Positions 25,158 to 35,361 of a stretch of DNA of 64,000 nucleotides are shown in pieces (position 1 is the first letter of the stretch; the number at the start of each line of letters is the position of its first letter). Location: the NCBI GenBank assembly GCA_949372595.1, contig CASIAN010000004.1, positions 18,045 through 82,044 on the forward strand, written 5' to 3'. The translations under genes and the position numbers were made by a program. Under the pieces are notes generated by a model. It was not told the DNA's origin. It did not search any database and saw nothing but the letters and a program-made list of their open reading frames with translations. This DNA is from CPC320 sp002336405. GTDB taxonomy: Bacteria; Pseudomonadota; Alphaproteobacteria; Rhodobacterales; Rhodobacteraceae.

Positions 25158-27115
25158 TCGGCGGGAACCGTTGGCCGTGTTCTGGTTGCACCGGCCGCAA
25201 CCCGTAGACGTTTATCACTTAAACTTAACAGCCCGCCAAACGCCATCAAAAGCGCCCCAGCCCAAATCCAATTGGCCAGCGGTTTGATATAAGTGCGGAC
25301 CACCCAGCCACCATTGACCTCAGGGTCACCCAGCACCACATAGACATCGCGCATAATCCGATAATCGATTGCAGCCTCTGTTGTGGGCATTTTCGCAACA
25401 GGATAATAGCGTTTTTCCGGTGTAAGTTCAGCGATAAGACGACGCCCCTTGCGCAGGGTGACTGTGCCCATTGTGGTCAGGTAATTGGGGCCACTGAGTT
25501 CTTCTACCTTGTCGAGTTGCAACGTATAGGCCCCAACTTGCCAAGGGGTCTTAAGTGCGGTCACCCGAATGTCCTCAACCTGCCAAGCGGTCATGCCGGC
25601 AATACCAAAAATTGTTACCCCAAGCCCGGCATGAGCGCAGGCTTTGCCCCAGTCGGCGCGCGGCAACCTCACCAATCGGCGCAGATCATGACTGCGTCCG
25701 GCCCGGGTCCATAATTCGGTCAGCGTACCAAAAACCAACCAAGCCCCAAGAAACAAACCCACCGGTCCCAACAGGCTTCGACCGGTTTGCAGCGTCCACA
25801 CCAGCCCTGCGCCCGCAAGCGCCAGCACCAGCGCCGGGATCAAGCGTTTCGTCACCCGTCCCAACCGAGCGCGTTTCCAAGGCAGAACAGATCCAAGCGG
25901 TAAAATCAAACCCAGCGCCACCACGAACGGAGTGAAGGCTTGATTGAAGAAAGGCGGGCCAACGCTGAGTTTGCGATCAAAGGCCAGCTCGGCCAGTAAC
26001 GGCCAGATCGTGCCGATAAACACCACCAAGGCGCTGGCTGCCAATAGGATGTTGTTGCTGACCAGCGCGGCCTCGCGACTGACTAAAGAAAACACACCGC
26101 GCGCCTCCATCTCGCTAGAGCGCGCCGCAAACAACGTCAGAGCACCCCCAATAAACAGCGCGAGAATAGCAAGAATAAAAACCCCCCGCTCTGGGTCATT
26201 GGCAAACGCGTGCACAGAGGTCAGCACGCCTGATCGCACAATAAACGTGCCGGTCAAAGAAAACCCAAACGCCAGAATGGCCAATAGGATGGTCCAGTTT
26301 TTCAGGCTGTCACGTTTTTCAACCACAATCGCCGAATGCAACAGGGCCCCCGCCAGCAACCAAGGCATAAAGCTCGCGTTTTCAACCGGATCCCAAAACC
26401 AAAACCCGCCCCAGCCCAACTCGTAATAAGCCCACCAACTGCCAAGCGCGATACCAATGGTTAAAAAGATCCATGCCGCCAAGGTCCAAGGCCGAACCCA
26501 GCGGCCCCATGCCGCATCTACGCGTCCCTCAATCAAGGCTGCCACTGCAAATGAAAATGTCATGCTTAGGCCAACATAACCCAAATAAAGAAATGGCGGA
26601 TGAAAGGCCAAGCCGACATCCTGCAGCAGAGGATTGAGATCTTGGCCGTCAAACGGCGGCACTTCGAGGCGCAAAAACGGGTTCGAGGTGAAAATGATAA
26701 AGGCAAAGAACGCCACCGCGATGGCTGATTGCACCGCCAGTACCCGGCTTTGCAAGGTGGGGGGCAAACGGTCGCCGAACCAAGCTGCGGTTGCACCAAA
26801 CAATGTGACGATCAGAACCCAGAGCAACATCGATCCCTCGTGATTGCCCCAGACGCCCGAAACTTTATACAGCATCGGTTTGAGAGAATGCGAGTTCAGC
26901 ACCACAAGTCGCAGGCTGAAATCAGAGGTGACAAACCCATGGGTCAGCGCCGCAAACGCGCAGGCGGTTAGGGCAAACTGCAACAATGCCGCCTGCCCTG
27001 TCATTGCCATCCAGCCAGCCCAACGGTAGTGCGCCCCAACCAGACCACTGACCGTTTGGACACACGACAGCCCGAAGGCCAAAATAAGACAAAAATGTCC
27101 AAGTTCGATAATCAT
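25154..27115 (-). CDS. ccmF: Cytochrome c haem lyase subunit CcmF
   Basis: CcmF attaches haem from CcmE to apocytochromes c. The 653-residue integral membrane protein starts at the ATG at 27115 (MIIELGHFCLILAFGLS), which begins in the first membrane helix as in homologues; an upstream in-frame ATG at 27166 adds residues with no membrane character. The tryptophan-rich WWD segment reads GWGGFWFWDPVENASFMPW, and conserved histidines occur in GVWGNHEGSMLLW, FHPPFLYLGYVG and VHAFANDP. It lies between ccmE and ccmH in the usual order. Confidence 0.95.
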   Translation of the reverse strand: MIIELGHFCLILAFGLSCVQTVSGLVGAHYRWAGWMAMTGQAALLQFALTACAFAALTHGFVTSDFSLRLVVLNSHSLKPMLYKVSGVWGNHEGSMLLWVLIVTLFGATAAWFGDRLPPTLQSRVLAVQSAIAVAFFAFIIFTSNPFLRLEVPPFDGQDLNPLLQDVGLAFHPPFLYLGYVGLSMTFSFAVAALIEGRVDAAWGRWVRPWTLAAWIFLTIGIALGSWWAYYELGWGGFWFWDPVENASFMPWLLAGALLHSAIVVEKRDSLKNWTILLAILAFGFSLTGTFIVRSGVLTSVHAFANDPERGVFILAILALFIGGALTLFAARSSEMEARGVFSLVSREAALVSNNILLAASALVVFIGTIWPLLAELAFDRKLSVGPPFFNQAFTPFVVALGLILPLGSVLPWKRARLGRVTKRLIPALVLALAGAGLVWTLQTGRSLLGPVGLFLGAWLVFGTLTELWTRAGRSHDLRRLVRLPRADWGKACAHAGLGVTIFGIAGMTAWQVEDIRVTALKTPWQVGAYTLQLDKVEELSGPNYLTTMGTVTLRKGRRLIAELTPEKRYYPVAKMPTTEAAIDYRIMRDVYVVLGDPEVNGGWVVRTYIKPLANWIWAGALLMAFGGLLSLSDKRLRVAAGATRTRPTVPAE

Positions 27116-27209
27116 GTCACCAACTATAGATGGCATTTGCCAGGTCGCCAATCTTAATTGGCTCATTTGACGCCTTCGGGGTCGTGCCTAAAGGTCGCGG
27201 GTTGCTCAA

Positions 27210-27650
27210 TTATTCGGGGTTTTGATACACGCCTTGTTCGCGCAACGCGTCAACGACCTCTTTGGGCATATAGTCCTCGTCGTGTTTGGCGAGAATTTCA
27301 CTGGCAGTGAACACCCCGTTATCAAAACGGCCCATGGCAATCATCCCCTGATTTTCGGCGAATAAATCGGGCAGAATGCCACTGTACGTCACATCGATAT
27401 CTTCAGCGCCATCGGTGACTGAAAAAGAGATCGCCAGCGCCTCGCCACGGATCAGAGACCCCTGTTTCACCAAACCGCCCAGCCGGAAGATTTCATTTGG
27501 GGATGGCGGATCTGCCAAGACCTGGCTTGGCGCCCGAAACAGGTTGATGCCATCTTTGAGAGCAAAACCAATCAAGCCCGTGGCCAGCGCCAAAAAAACT
27601 GCGCAGGCGACAATAACTTGAATACGCCGTGTTTTTTTCAACCCCTTCAT
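27210..27650 (-). CDS. ccmE: Cytochrome c-type haem chaperone CcmE
   Basis: CcmE holds haem covalently in the periplasm and passes it to CcmF. The 146-residue protein has an N-terminal membrane anchor (about residues 9-30), the beta-barrel segment FRLGGLVKQGSL, YSGILPDLFAENQG and the haem-binding motif LAKHDEDYMPKEV with the covalent histidine and tyrosine. It starts seven bases after the argC stop, so argC-ccmE-ccmF-ccmH appear to be one transcription unit. Confidence 0.96.
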   Translation of the reverse strand: MKGLKKTRRIQVIVACAVFLALATGLIGFALKDGINLFRAPSQVLADPPSPNEIFRLGGLVKQGSLIRGEALAISFSVTDGAEDIDVTYSGILPDLFAENQGMIAMGRFDNGVFTASEILAKHDEDYMPKEVVDALREQGVYQNPE

Positions 27651-27657
27651 GGTGCGC

Positions 27658-28686
27658 TCAGGGGAAACATGGCGCCAACATCAAGCCAGCTGTTTCGGGC
27701 ACACCCAACATTAAATTTGCATTTTGCAGGGCCTGACCGCTGCTGCCTTTGGTCAGATTGTCAAGCGCACCGATGACAATCGCACGCCCCGGAATGCGGT
27801 CGGCCGTCACACCAATATGGCAAAAGTTCGAGCCCCGCACGTGCCGCGTACTTGGGCTTTCACCAAAGTCTAAAACCTCGACAAAAGGCTCGTCAGCATA
27901 GGTTGCGTGCAGCGCACTATGAATAGCATCCGGATCGCCTTTGACATAGCCAGTGGCAAGAATGCCGCGATTTGCAGGCACCAGATGTGGGGTGAACTGA
28001 ATTTTCACCGGACGCCCGGCGACAGCGCTAAATTCTTGGTCGAATTCACCCAAGTGCCGGTGCGTGCCCCCGAGCGCATAGGCGTGATACCCCTCAGACA
28101 ATTCCGCATGCAGAAGATTTTCCTTAAGCGCACGTCCAGCACCAGAAACGGCACATTTCAAATCAAGAATGATGTCATCAAGATCGATCAGCCCGCTGGC
28201 AATCAATGGCCGTAACATATACTGGCCAGTTGCGGCATTGCAGCCCGTTCCCGCCACCAAACGGGCAGAGATAATTTCATCCCTGTAGAATTCGGTCAGG
28301 CCATACACCGCCTCTTGCTGCAGGGCCGGTGCGTCATGGCTTTCGCCGTACCACGCCTCGTATTGCGCAGGATCACGCAGGCGAAAATCAGCGCTGAGAT
28401 CGACAATCTTAAGGTCCGCCGGCAAGCTGGCAATAATATTTTGAGAGGTTTTATGCGGCAAAGCACAAAAACACAAATCAATCTGACTAAAATCAATCGC
28501 GTCAGTTTTGACCAATAGGGGCAGATCCAAATGCCGCAGATGCGGGAAGACCTGCGCCAGTGATTGCCCAGCTTTGCGCTCGGCCCCCAGTGCCGCGATG
28601 GTAAAGCTGGGGTGCGTTGCCAGCAGTCTTATCAGTTCTGCACCGGTATAGCCCGATGCACCCAGAATTGCGATTTTATACGTCAT
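27658..28686 (-). CDS. argC: N-acetyl-gamma-glutamyl-phosphate reductase
   Basis: ArgC makes N-acetylglutamate semialdehyde in arginine synthesis. The 342-residue protein has the NADP-binding start KIAILGASGYTGAELIRLL, LCFCALPHKTSQ, VDLSADFRL, and the catalytic cysteine in VAGTGCNAATGQYMLRPL. GTHRHLGEFDQE carries the second active-site histidine. Its place directly upstream of ccmE is common in Rhodobacteraceae. Confidence 0.96.
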   Translation of the reverse strand: MTYKIAILGASGYTGAELIRLLATHPSFTIAALGAERKAGQSLAQVFPHLRHLDLPLLVKTDAIDFSQIDLCFCALPHKTSQNIIASLPADLKIVDLSADFRLRDPAQYEAWYGESHDAPALQQEAVYGLTEFYRDEIISARLVAGTGCNAATGQYMLRPLIASGLIDLDDIILDLKCAVSGAGRALKENLLHAELSEGYHAYALGGTHRHLGEFDQEFSAVAGRPVKIQFTPHLVPANRGILATGYVKGDPDAIHSALHATYADEPFVEVLDFGESPSTRHVRGSNFCHIGVTADRIPGRAIVIGALDNLTKGSSGQALQNANLMLGVPETAGLMLAPCFP

Positions 28687-28767
28687 TATAGCCTCTTACT
28701 GGGGCATATTAAAGCTTATCCCCTGCCGATTTAAGCTCCGTTTCATACCACATTTTCCGTCCACGGC

Positions 28768-29580
28768 TCACAGAGGATCAAACATAATCTCTCGTTTTAA
28801 GAACCGGGTAGCGTTATCAGACACCTGTCGCGGGCTCCCGGTGGTGATAAACCTCGACCGTTGACCCGCCCCGTGCATCTTCGGGTGTCTGACCAGATAA
28901 TCTGCGAGGCTTTCAGATACAAGGCTGGCTTGCGAATAAACCTGCACCGCCGGTCCCAGTGCGTCTTTGAAAACTTGCTCCATCAGCGGATAATGCGTAC
29001 AGCCTAAAATCGCGGCATCAGGCTGTGGCATCTTGCGCTTGAGCGCGTCCACATGCGAACGCACCAAAGCCTCGGCAAGGATCAGATCGCCCTCTTCGAT
29101 CGCGTCGACAACACCGCCACAAGCTTGCGCCTCGACGTCCACGCCGATGGCGCGAAACGCCAGTTCTCGCTGAAAGGCACGGCTTGAGACAGTCGCCGGT
29201 GTAGCGAACAGCGCAACATGCTTGACTGCCACCTGACGGGGCGGTGAATTGTCGCCCCATCGCCGTTCGGTCAACGCCTCGATCAGGGGCACAAAGACCC
29301 CCAAAACACGCTTTTCAGGTGGCAACCAGCTTTCCTGCATCCGGCGCAAAGCCGCCGCCGATGCGGTGTTGCAGGCCAAAATCACCAGATCACAGCCGTT
29401 ATCCCACAGGCATTCGACTGCGCGTGTGGTCAAATCATAAATATCGTCTGCCGTGCGCACGCCGTATGGCGCATGTGAATTATCACCAAAATACACAAAA
29501 GGCACGTCGGGCATTCGTTTTGTCACTGCGTCCAGAACGGTCAAGCCACCGAGGCCAGAATCAAATATACCAACGGCCAT
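28768..29580 (-). CDS. murI: Glutamate racemase
   Basis: MurI supplies D-glutamate for peptidoglycan. The 270-residue protein has VGIFDSGLGGLTVLDAV at the start, FVYFGDNSHAPYG, the first catalytic cysteine in LVILACNTASAAALR and the second in AILGCTHYPLMEQVF. The final LKREIMFDPL is normal. It lies 11 bases downstream of the acyltransferase stop and is probably co-transcribed with it. Confidence 0.95.
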   Translation of the reverse strand: MAVGIFDSGLGGLTVLDAVTKRMPDVPFVYFGDNSHAPYGVRTADDIYDLTTRAVECLWDNGCDLVILACNTASAAALRRMQESWLPPEKRVLGVFVPLIEALTERRWGDNSPPRQVAVKHVALFATPATVSSRAFQRELAFRAIGVDVEAQACGGVVDAIEEGDLILAEALVRSHVDALKRKMPQPDAAILGCTHYPLMEQVFKDALGPAVQVYSQASLVSESLADYLVRHPKMHGAGQRSRFITTGSPRQVSDNATRFLKREIMFDPL

Positions 29581-29591
29581 AACGGGCCTTT

Positions 29592-30476
29592 CTATTGTTG
29601 TTTTTTATACCAGTCTTCAAATTCGTAGCCATAGTCATAGTCATCAAAGGGCACGGGAGAAAGATCATAAGTTACTCTTCGGAGATAATCCATCAGCGCC
29701 GGCGAATCTTTGCTGCGGTCCTGTAATTGCTGCTGCGGGATCGGATCACCGATCACCAGACGGACCGGCGTATCAATGCGTTTGCGAAATTCCTTCATCA
29801 GCAAGCCCAAACGCAGTGTAAAATGCATATGGCTGGCCATTTGAAACATCCAGCTGTTATTGCCATCAAAATAAACCGGCACGACCGTCGCGTTTGATCT
29901 AGCGATCATTCGCGCGGTAAATGTACGCCAGCTCGGATCTATCGGCTTGGCAAACAGTGTGCGCGCCGTCGATACTGTGCCACCGGGAAAGATGCCAATC
30001 GCACCACCATCAGCCAAAAAATCTAAAGCCTGCCTGCGGGTGTGTATATTGTCGCGCATCGCCTGTTTCGTGTCATCAAAAGACACTGGTAAAATGGAGC
30101 GATTCAGCTCATCAGACTTTTGAAACACTTTATGAGCCAGAATGCGAAAATCCCCTCGCACTGACGACAAAATATGACCCAGCATGATCCCGTCGAGAAT
30201 ACCATAGGGATGGTTCGCGATTAAAATAACCGGACCCGTTTTCGGAATATGATCAATCGACCCGCCAACCACATCCAATGACAACCCATAGCGTTCGACC
30301 ATCACCTGCCAAAAATCGCGCCCCTGCGCCACTTCGTCTTGATACCCGCGCGCCCGTTTGATCAAGGTCAGACGTCCAGTGGCGTTCTCCAACAGCTTTA
30401 TAACGATTTGACCGCGCTTGCTTTCTGCGGAATGCGCATAGCTTATATCCTGCGCTGCGTGACGTTCCCGGCTCAT
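29592..30476 (-). CDS. Lysophospholipid acyltransferase family protein
   Basis: The 294-residue protein belongs to the PlsC-like acyltransferase superfamily. The catalytic block is NHPYGILDGIMLGHIL (about residues 88-103), the HPxGxLDG form typical of the haemolysin-like subgroup, followed by IGIFPGGTVSTARTL (glycine-rich acceptor site) and VVPVYFDGNNS. It probably acylates a lysophospholipid or similar lipid at the inner membrane. The exact substrate is unknown; ornithine-lipid synthesis is one possibility for this subgroup. Confidence 0.85.
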   Translation of the reverse strand: MSRERHAAQDISYAHSAESKRGQIVIKLLENATGRLTLIKRARGYQDEVAQGRDFWQVMVERYGLSLDVVGGSIDHIPKTGPVILIANHPYGILDGIMLGHILSSVRGDFRILAHKVFQKSDELNRSILPVSFDDTKQAMRDNIHTRRQALDFLADGGAIGIFPGGTVSTARTLFAKPIDPSWRTFTARMIARSNATVVPVYFDGNNSWMFQMASHMHFTLRLGLLMKEFRKRIDTPVRLVIGDPIPQQQLQDRSKDSPALMDYLRRVTYDLSPVPFDDYDYGYEFEDWYKKQQ

Positions 30477-30549
30477 ATCGTTCCTTTACTTATCGGACCC
30501 TGATAGGTGACCAATAAAACTAGGCATAATATTTCTATGACACTGTCGT

Positions 30550-33500
30550 TTATTCCGCAGCCTGCGCCAGATCGCCACCACCGCGGTGAAACCCCGCGAG
30601 CAATTCCTCTCGCCGCTTGCCGGCCTTGATCTTATTGGCCTGTTTCACCGGACCAAACCCGCGAATGTCCGATGGCAAAGCGGCCAGTGCGACGGCGATC
30701 TCATGGGTATCGGGGGTCACGGCCGGAAGGATCGCTGCCATATCTTTTTCATATTGCGCAATCAGCGCTCGTTCCATCCGCCGCTCGGCCGTATAGCCGA
30801 ACGGATCAAGAGCCGTGCCGCGCAACACCCGCAGCGCAGACAGCGCCCGTAGCGGCCCTAGCATCCATGGGCCAAAGCTGCGTTTTTGAGGTCGCCCGTC
30901 GCTGCCGATCTTGGACAATAAAGGCGGCGCCAGATGGAAGGTCATCTCGAACGGCCCCTCAAAGGTTTGTGATGCTTTGGCGTAAGTGCCAAGATGCAAG
31001 CGCGCGACCTCGTATTCATCCTTATAGGCCAGCAGTTTATGATAACCTTTCGCCAGCGCAAGCTTTAGGTCGGGATCTGCAGTGCGCTCCAGCATCCGGG
31101 CATAGCGCCGACTGAGTTGATGACCCTGATAAGCCCGCAAATGCTTGGTCCGGATAGCTATTTTCTCATCCAGCGTCTGGGGCAATCTTACCACAGTGGG
31201 CGCGATCAACGCCGCGGCCTCGTCCGGAAATAACGCCGACCAGCGCCCAATATCGAACGCACGTAAATTTTTATCAACCGCCGTCCCGTTTAAAGCGATG
31301 GCTTGTCGCAGCGCGTCGAGCGAGATCGGCAAAAGCCCCTGCTGCCAAGCTGCGCCAAAGATCAACATATTAGAATAAATAGAATCGCCCATGGTGATCC
31401 GAGCCAGTTCGGTGCTGTCCAATAACTGCACCCGATCCTGTAACCGGGCCTGCAGCGCTAGGCTCAGACGGTCTGTTGGGATGGTAAAGTCGGTGTCTCG
31501 GGTAAACTCGCCTGTGACGATATTATGTGCATTGACCACAGCACCGGTGCGACCAGCCTTGGTCAGACCCAGTGTTTTCGCAGCCGCACTTACCACCAGA
31601 TCACCACCAATCAGTGCATCACATTCACCGGTGGCAACCCGTATCGCGGTGATATCCTCCGGCCGATTGGCAAGACGGCAATGAATATAGACAGCACCGC
31701 CTTTTTGCGCCAACCCAGCCATTTCCATCATGCCTGCACCCTTGCCATCGATCTGTGCCGCCTGCGCCAAAACCGCGCCGATGGTCACAACCCCGGTTCC
31801 GCCCACCCCCGTGATCACCACGTTGAAGGTCCTGTCGATGTTCGGCAAAACCGGTTCGGGCATCTGTGGCAAATCCAACTGCGCAGTTTCAGATTTGCGT
31901 ATCTGTGCGCCCTTTAGCGTGACAAAAGATGGGCAAAACCCTTTGACACAGCTGAAATCTTTATTACAGGCGGATTGATCAATGGCCCGTTTGCGCCCCA
32001 ATTCGGTTTCGACAGGGCTGATGGCCACACAGTTTGATTGCACCCCACAATCGCCACACCCTTCGCAGATGTCGGTATTGATAAATACCCGCTTGTCCGG
32101 ATCGGGAAATTTACCGCGTTTGCGTCTGCGCCGCTTTTCGGCCGCGCAGGTCTGCAGATACAAGATGACGGAGACACCGTCATAACCGGCAAAGGTTTTT
32201 TGGACCGCATCCATTTCATCGCGTTCATGCACCGCCAAGCCTTTTGGAAAGCGTGCGAGATCAATGTCTTCTTTTTGGTCGTGCACCAAAGCGACATTGG
32301 CAATGCCCATGGCCAGCAATTCACGGGCAATACGTGGCGCATCCAACGCGCCGTCATTGCCCTGACCGCCGGTCATTGCCACAGCATCATTATAGAGAAT
32401 TTTATAGGTGACGGTTGTGCCCGCCGCCACCGCTGCGCGAATGGCTTGAATACCTGAGTGATTATAGGTGCCATCGCCGAGGTTTTGAAACACATGGTTA
32501 CGGGTTGAAAACGGTGCCTCGCCGATCCAGTTGGCGCCTTCGCCACCCATATGGGTATAGCCAGAAGTTTCACGGTCCATCCACTGCGCCATATAATGAC
32601 AGCCGATGCCGGCATAGGCGCGACTGCCCTCAGGCACTTTGGTTGAGGTGTTATGCGGACAACCGGCACAAAAATATGGTAATCTCGCAGCCAAATCCTG
32701 TGCATTGTCGGCGCGCCTTGAATCGCGCAGCGCCGCAAGCCCGACGTTGACAGCCTCAGTGGCGCAGTTTTCATCAATCAAGATTTCGCCAAGTTTTTCG
32801 GCAATCAAAAACGGGTCCAGCGCCCCGTGGATTGCAAACAATTCCTCCCCGCCTGCCCCCTTACGGGCACCAAAGACACGGGTGTCACGCCGGCTATCAA
32901 ACAATGCCTCTTTGATCTGGACCTCGATCAGTTTGCGTTTTTCCTCAACAACAACAATCAAATCAAGACCATCTGCCCATTCGGACAGACCTCTGGTATC
33001 CAGCGGCCAAGTCTGCCCAACCTTATACGTGCTGATCCCCACCCGCAGTGCTTCGGGCGCATCAATGTTCAAAAGAGACAGCGCATGAGCCAGGTCCAGC
33101 CAGTTTTTTCCAGCCGCAATAAATCCAATCTTGGCCCCGGGTTTCCCCCAGACCCGCCGATCCATTTTATTGGCGTAAGAAAACGCCTCGGCCGCTTGCC
33201 GCTTAAAATTCACCAAACGAAATTCCTGATCATGCGGTGTGTCAGGCAGGCGAATATTCAGACCATCTTCCGGCAGCGTGACCGTGGGGTGGATAAATTC
33301 AAGCCGGTGCGGATCACCGTTGACCACGGCTGTCGCCTCAACCGTGTCTTTCATCGTTTTGAGGCCGACCCACACCCCGGCAAAGCGCGACAGCGCATAG
33401 CCATAAAGACCAAAGTCCAACATCTCTTGAACGCCTGCCGGGCTGACCACTGGCATATAGGCATCAATCATGGCAAATTCGGATTGATGCAAGACGGTCG

Positions 33501-33957
33501 ATGATTCACCTGTGTGGTCATCGCCCATGGCCATGACCACGCCGCCATTGCTTGAAGTGCCCGCCATGTTGGCGTGCCGCATCACGTCGCCCGAGCGATC
33601 GACCCCTGGACCCTTGCCGTACCAAAGCCCGAATACACCCTGATATTTACCCTCACCGCGCAGTTCGGCCTGCTGGGTCCCCCAAAGAGCCGTCGCTGCA
33701 AGATCTTCGTTCAGACCCGGATCAAAGCGTACATTCGAGGCGTCCAACGCCCCCTGTGCCCGCACCATCTGCATATCAACCGCACCCAGAGGCGATCCAC
33801 GATAGCCAGTGACATAGCCGGCGGTATTCAACCCAGCCGCCCCGTCACGGGCTTTTTGCATCAGCATCAAGCGCACAAGCGCCTGCGTTCCGTTGAGCAG
33901 AACAGAAGTTTTTTCTAAGTCATATTTGTCGGTTAACGACACTCTTTGATCGGTCAT
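30550..33957 (-). CDS. Indolepyruvate ferredoxin oxidoreductase family protein (fused alpha and beta parts)
   Basis: This 1135-residue protein oxidatively decarboxylates aryl- or other 2-oxo acids to acyl-CoA using thiamine diphosphate. The N-terminal pyrimidine-binding part holds TAGYVTGYRGSPLGAVDMQM, then FCAGCPHNTSTKVPEGS and the TPP-binding region with GIGCHYMAQWMDR, NLGDGTYNHSG and YNDAVAMTGGQGNDGALD. A ferredoxin-like stretch follows (DICEGCGDCGVQSNCVAI, later CNKDFSCVKGFCPSF). The last third starting at VVITGVGGTGVVTIGAVLAQ is the gamma/IorB-like domain. Such fused proteins are widespread in Rhodobacteraceae. It lies divergent from the LysR gene at 34150, which might regulate it. Confidence 0.92.
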   Translation of the reverse strand: MTDQRVSLTDKYDLEKTSVLLNGTQALVRLMLMQKARDGAAGLNTAGYVTGYRGSPLGAVDMQMVRAQGALDASNVRFDPGLNEDLAATALWGTQQAELRGEGKYQGVFGLWYGKGPGVDRSGDVMRHANMAGTSSNGGVVMAMGDDHTGESSTVLHQSEFAMIDAYMPVVSPAGVQEMLDFGLYGYALSRFAGVWVGLKTMKDTVEATAVVNGDPHRLEFIHPTVTLPEDGLNIRLPDTPHDQEFRLVNFKRQAAEAFSYANKMDRRVWGKPGAKIGFIAAGKNWLDLAHALSLLNIDAPEALRVGISTYKVGQTWPLDTRGLSEWADGLDLIVVVEEKRKLIEVQIKEALFDSRRDTRVFGARKGAGGEELFAIHGALDPFLIAEKLGEILIDENCATEAVNVGLAALRDSRRADNAQDLAARLPYFCAGCPHNTSTKVPEGSRAYAGIGCHYMAQWMDRETSGYTHMGGEGANWIGEAPFSTRNHVFQNLGDGTYNHSGIQAIRAAVAAGTTVTYKILYNDAVAMTGGQGNDGALDAPRIARELLAMGIANVALVHDQKEDIDLARFPKGLAVHERDEMDAVQKTFAGYDGVSVILYLQTCAAEKRRRRKRGKFPDPDKRVFINTDICEGCGDCGVQSNCVAISPVETELGRKRAIDQSACNKDFSCVKGFCPSFVTLKGAQIRKSETAQLDLPQMPEPVLPNIDRTFNVVITGVGGTGVVTIGAVLAQAAQIDGKGAGMMEMAGLAQKGGAVYIHCRLANRPEDITAIRVATGECDALIGGDLVVSAAAKTLGLTKAGRTGAVVNAHNIVTGEFTRDTDFTIPTDRLSLALQARLQDRVQLLDSTELARITMGDSIYSNMLIFGAAWQQGLLPISLDALRQAIALNGTAVDKNLRAFDIGRWSALFPDEAAALIAPTVVRLPQTLDEKIAIRTKHLRAYQGHQLSRRYARMLERTADPDLKLALAKGYHKLLAYKDEYEVARLHLGTYAKASQTFEGPFEMTFHLAPPLLSKIGSDGRPQKRSFGPWMLGPLRALSALRVLRGTALDPFGYTAERRMERALIAQYEKDMAAILPAVTPDTHEIAVALAALPSDIRGFGPVKQANKIKAGKRREELLAGFHRGGGDLAQAAE

Positions 33958-34149
33958 TCCGCGCGCCTCATGGCCTGTGACCCCTTGCTGAACCCCAGTT
34001 GTGGTGCGAGCAATAGCCCTATGAAGGTCAAATGTATTGACCTGTATACATATCTATCAATTTATTTACTTTGTAGCAACCAAAGCTTAATGATACTTTT
34101 AGTAACGTGACGTCTTTGGCGCGGCAAACCTTAACATACAGGTATCGAT

Positions 34150-35052
34150 TTGGACTGGGATAAATTAAGAATTTTTCATGCTGTGGCCGATGCTGGTAGT
34201 CTGACCCACGCGGGGGATATCTTGCATTTGTCACAATCCGCAGTCAGCCGACAGGTCAGAGCTTTGGAAGATAGCCTAAGCACGACGTTATTTCATCGCC
34301 ATGCCAGAGGCCTCATTTTGACCGAACAGGGCGAATTGCTGTTTGATGCCACTGTTGCAATGAACAAACGTCTTGATGCCGCAGCAGCTCGTATCCGGGA
34401 CAGTGAAGAAGAAGTGTTTGGAGAATTGCGGGTCACCACAACAATTGGCTTTGGCTCGCTTTGGCTGGCGCCACGCCTGTCAAAACTCTATGATTTATAT
34501 CCAGATCTGACAATTGACTTGATGCTTGAGGAAAAAGTGCTCGACTTGCCAATGCGGGAGGCAGATGTCGCGATTCGGATGAAAGAGCCGAGTCAGGCCG
34601 ATTTGGTGCGCAAACGGCTGATGAATATCCGCATGCGTCTGTATGCCTCACCCGACTATATCGCCAAAAACGGCACACCGGAACGTATTGAAGACATTTC
34701 AGACCACCGGCTGATCTGCCAAAATCCACGCTCTGCACAAGTGGCGTCTGGCTTGGCTTTGGTCCAGAGATTGATGACCTATAACGTCAGCTCCATGCTC
34801 ACCGTAAATAACTATTTTGGCGTACTGCAATCTGTGATCCATGGGCTTGGCATTGGCATGCTGCCAGACTACTCCACTCAAGAGTTAGACAGTGTTGTTC
34901 GCGTATTACCTGACGTTGAGTCAGTTGAGGTGCCGGTTTACCTCGCTTATCCGGAAGAGCTGCGGCAATCAAAACGTATTGCAGCGTTTCGCGACTTTGT
35001 CGAAGCCGAGATACTTGCCACTCGGCGCAGGCAACGCGATCAGGACGCCTGA
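34150..35052 (+). CDS. LysR-family transcriptional regulator (TTG start)
   Basis: The 300-residue protein has the helix-turn-helix MDWDKLRIFHAVADAGSL and DILHLSQSAVSRQVRALED, then a substrate-binding domain (about residue 90 on: GFGSLWLAPRLSKLYDLYPD, LDLPMREADVAIRMKEPSQ). The family member known from related genomes begins with MDWDKLRIFHAV, and here that methionine is a TTG at 34150; no ATG is available nearby in frame. Its target is unknown. It is divergent from the indolepyruvate oxidoreductase gene across 192 bases that include the palindrome TGTATACA near 34041. Confidence 0.9.
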   Translation: MDWDKLRIFHAVADAGSLTHAGDILHLSQSAVSRQVRALEDSLSTTLFHRHARGLILTEQGELLFDATVAMNKRLDAAAARIRDSEEEVFGELRVTTTIGFGSLWLAPRLSKLYDLYPDLTIDLMLEEKVLDLPMREADVAIRMKEPSQADLVRKRLMNIRMRLYASPDYIAKNGTPERIEDISDHRLICQNPRSAQVASGLALVQRLMTYNVSSMLTVNNYFGVLQSVIHGLGIGMLPDYSTQELDSVVRVLPDVESVEVPVYLAYPEELRQSKRIAAFRDFVEAEILATRRRQRDQDA

Positions 35053-35248
35053 AACCTGTGCCGCTGTCCAACCACCGTATGTGATACCCTCTTTGGTCTG
35101 TTGCTTTCAAGCTATGCGCCCAATGCATAGCGGTCATACCCTGTCAGAGCGCTTTTTACACTAGGCGTTAGATCAACGTTCCATTAAAAGGAGCTCGAAA
35201 GTTGCATTGTCTATTAGACGTGCGTTTTCATTTCTCCCTGTTGGACTT

Positions 35249-35277
35249 GGCCGAGCTTTGTGCTCGGCCTTTTTTTT
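35249..35277 (+). terminator. Rho-independent terminator
   Basis: GGCCGAGC (35249-35256) pairs with GCTCGGCC (35262-35269) around the loop TTTGT, followed by eight T (35270-35277). It is a textbook terminator on the plus strand. It could end the LysR transcript (197 bases after its stop) or a separate short RNA that starts in the gap. Confidence 0.93.
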
Positions 35278-35361
35278 GTGCGAATTTCGCACCCAGATTT
35301 CTGAGGCCAAAGCTTGTTATATGTCGGGCAGCTATTTGCCCAAACGACCATCAAAGACACT

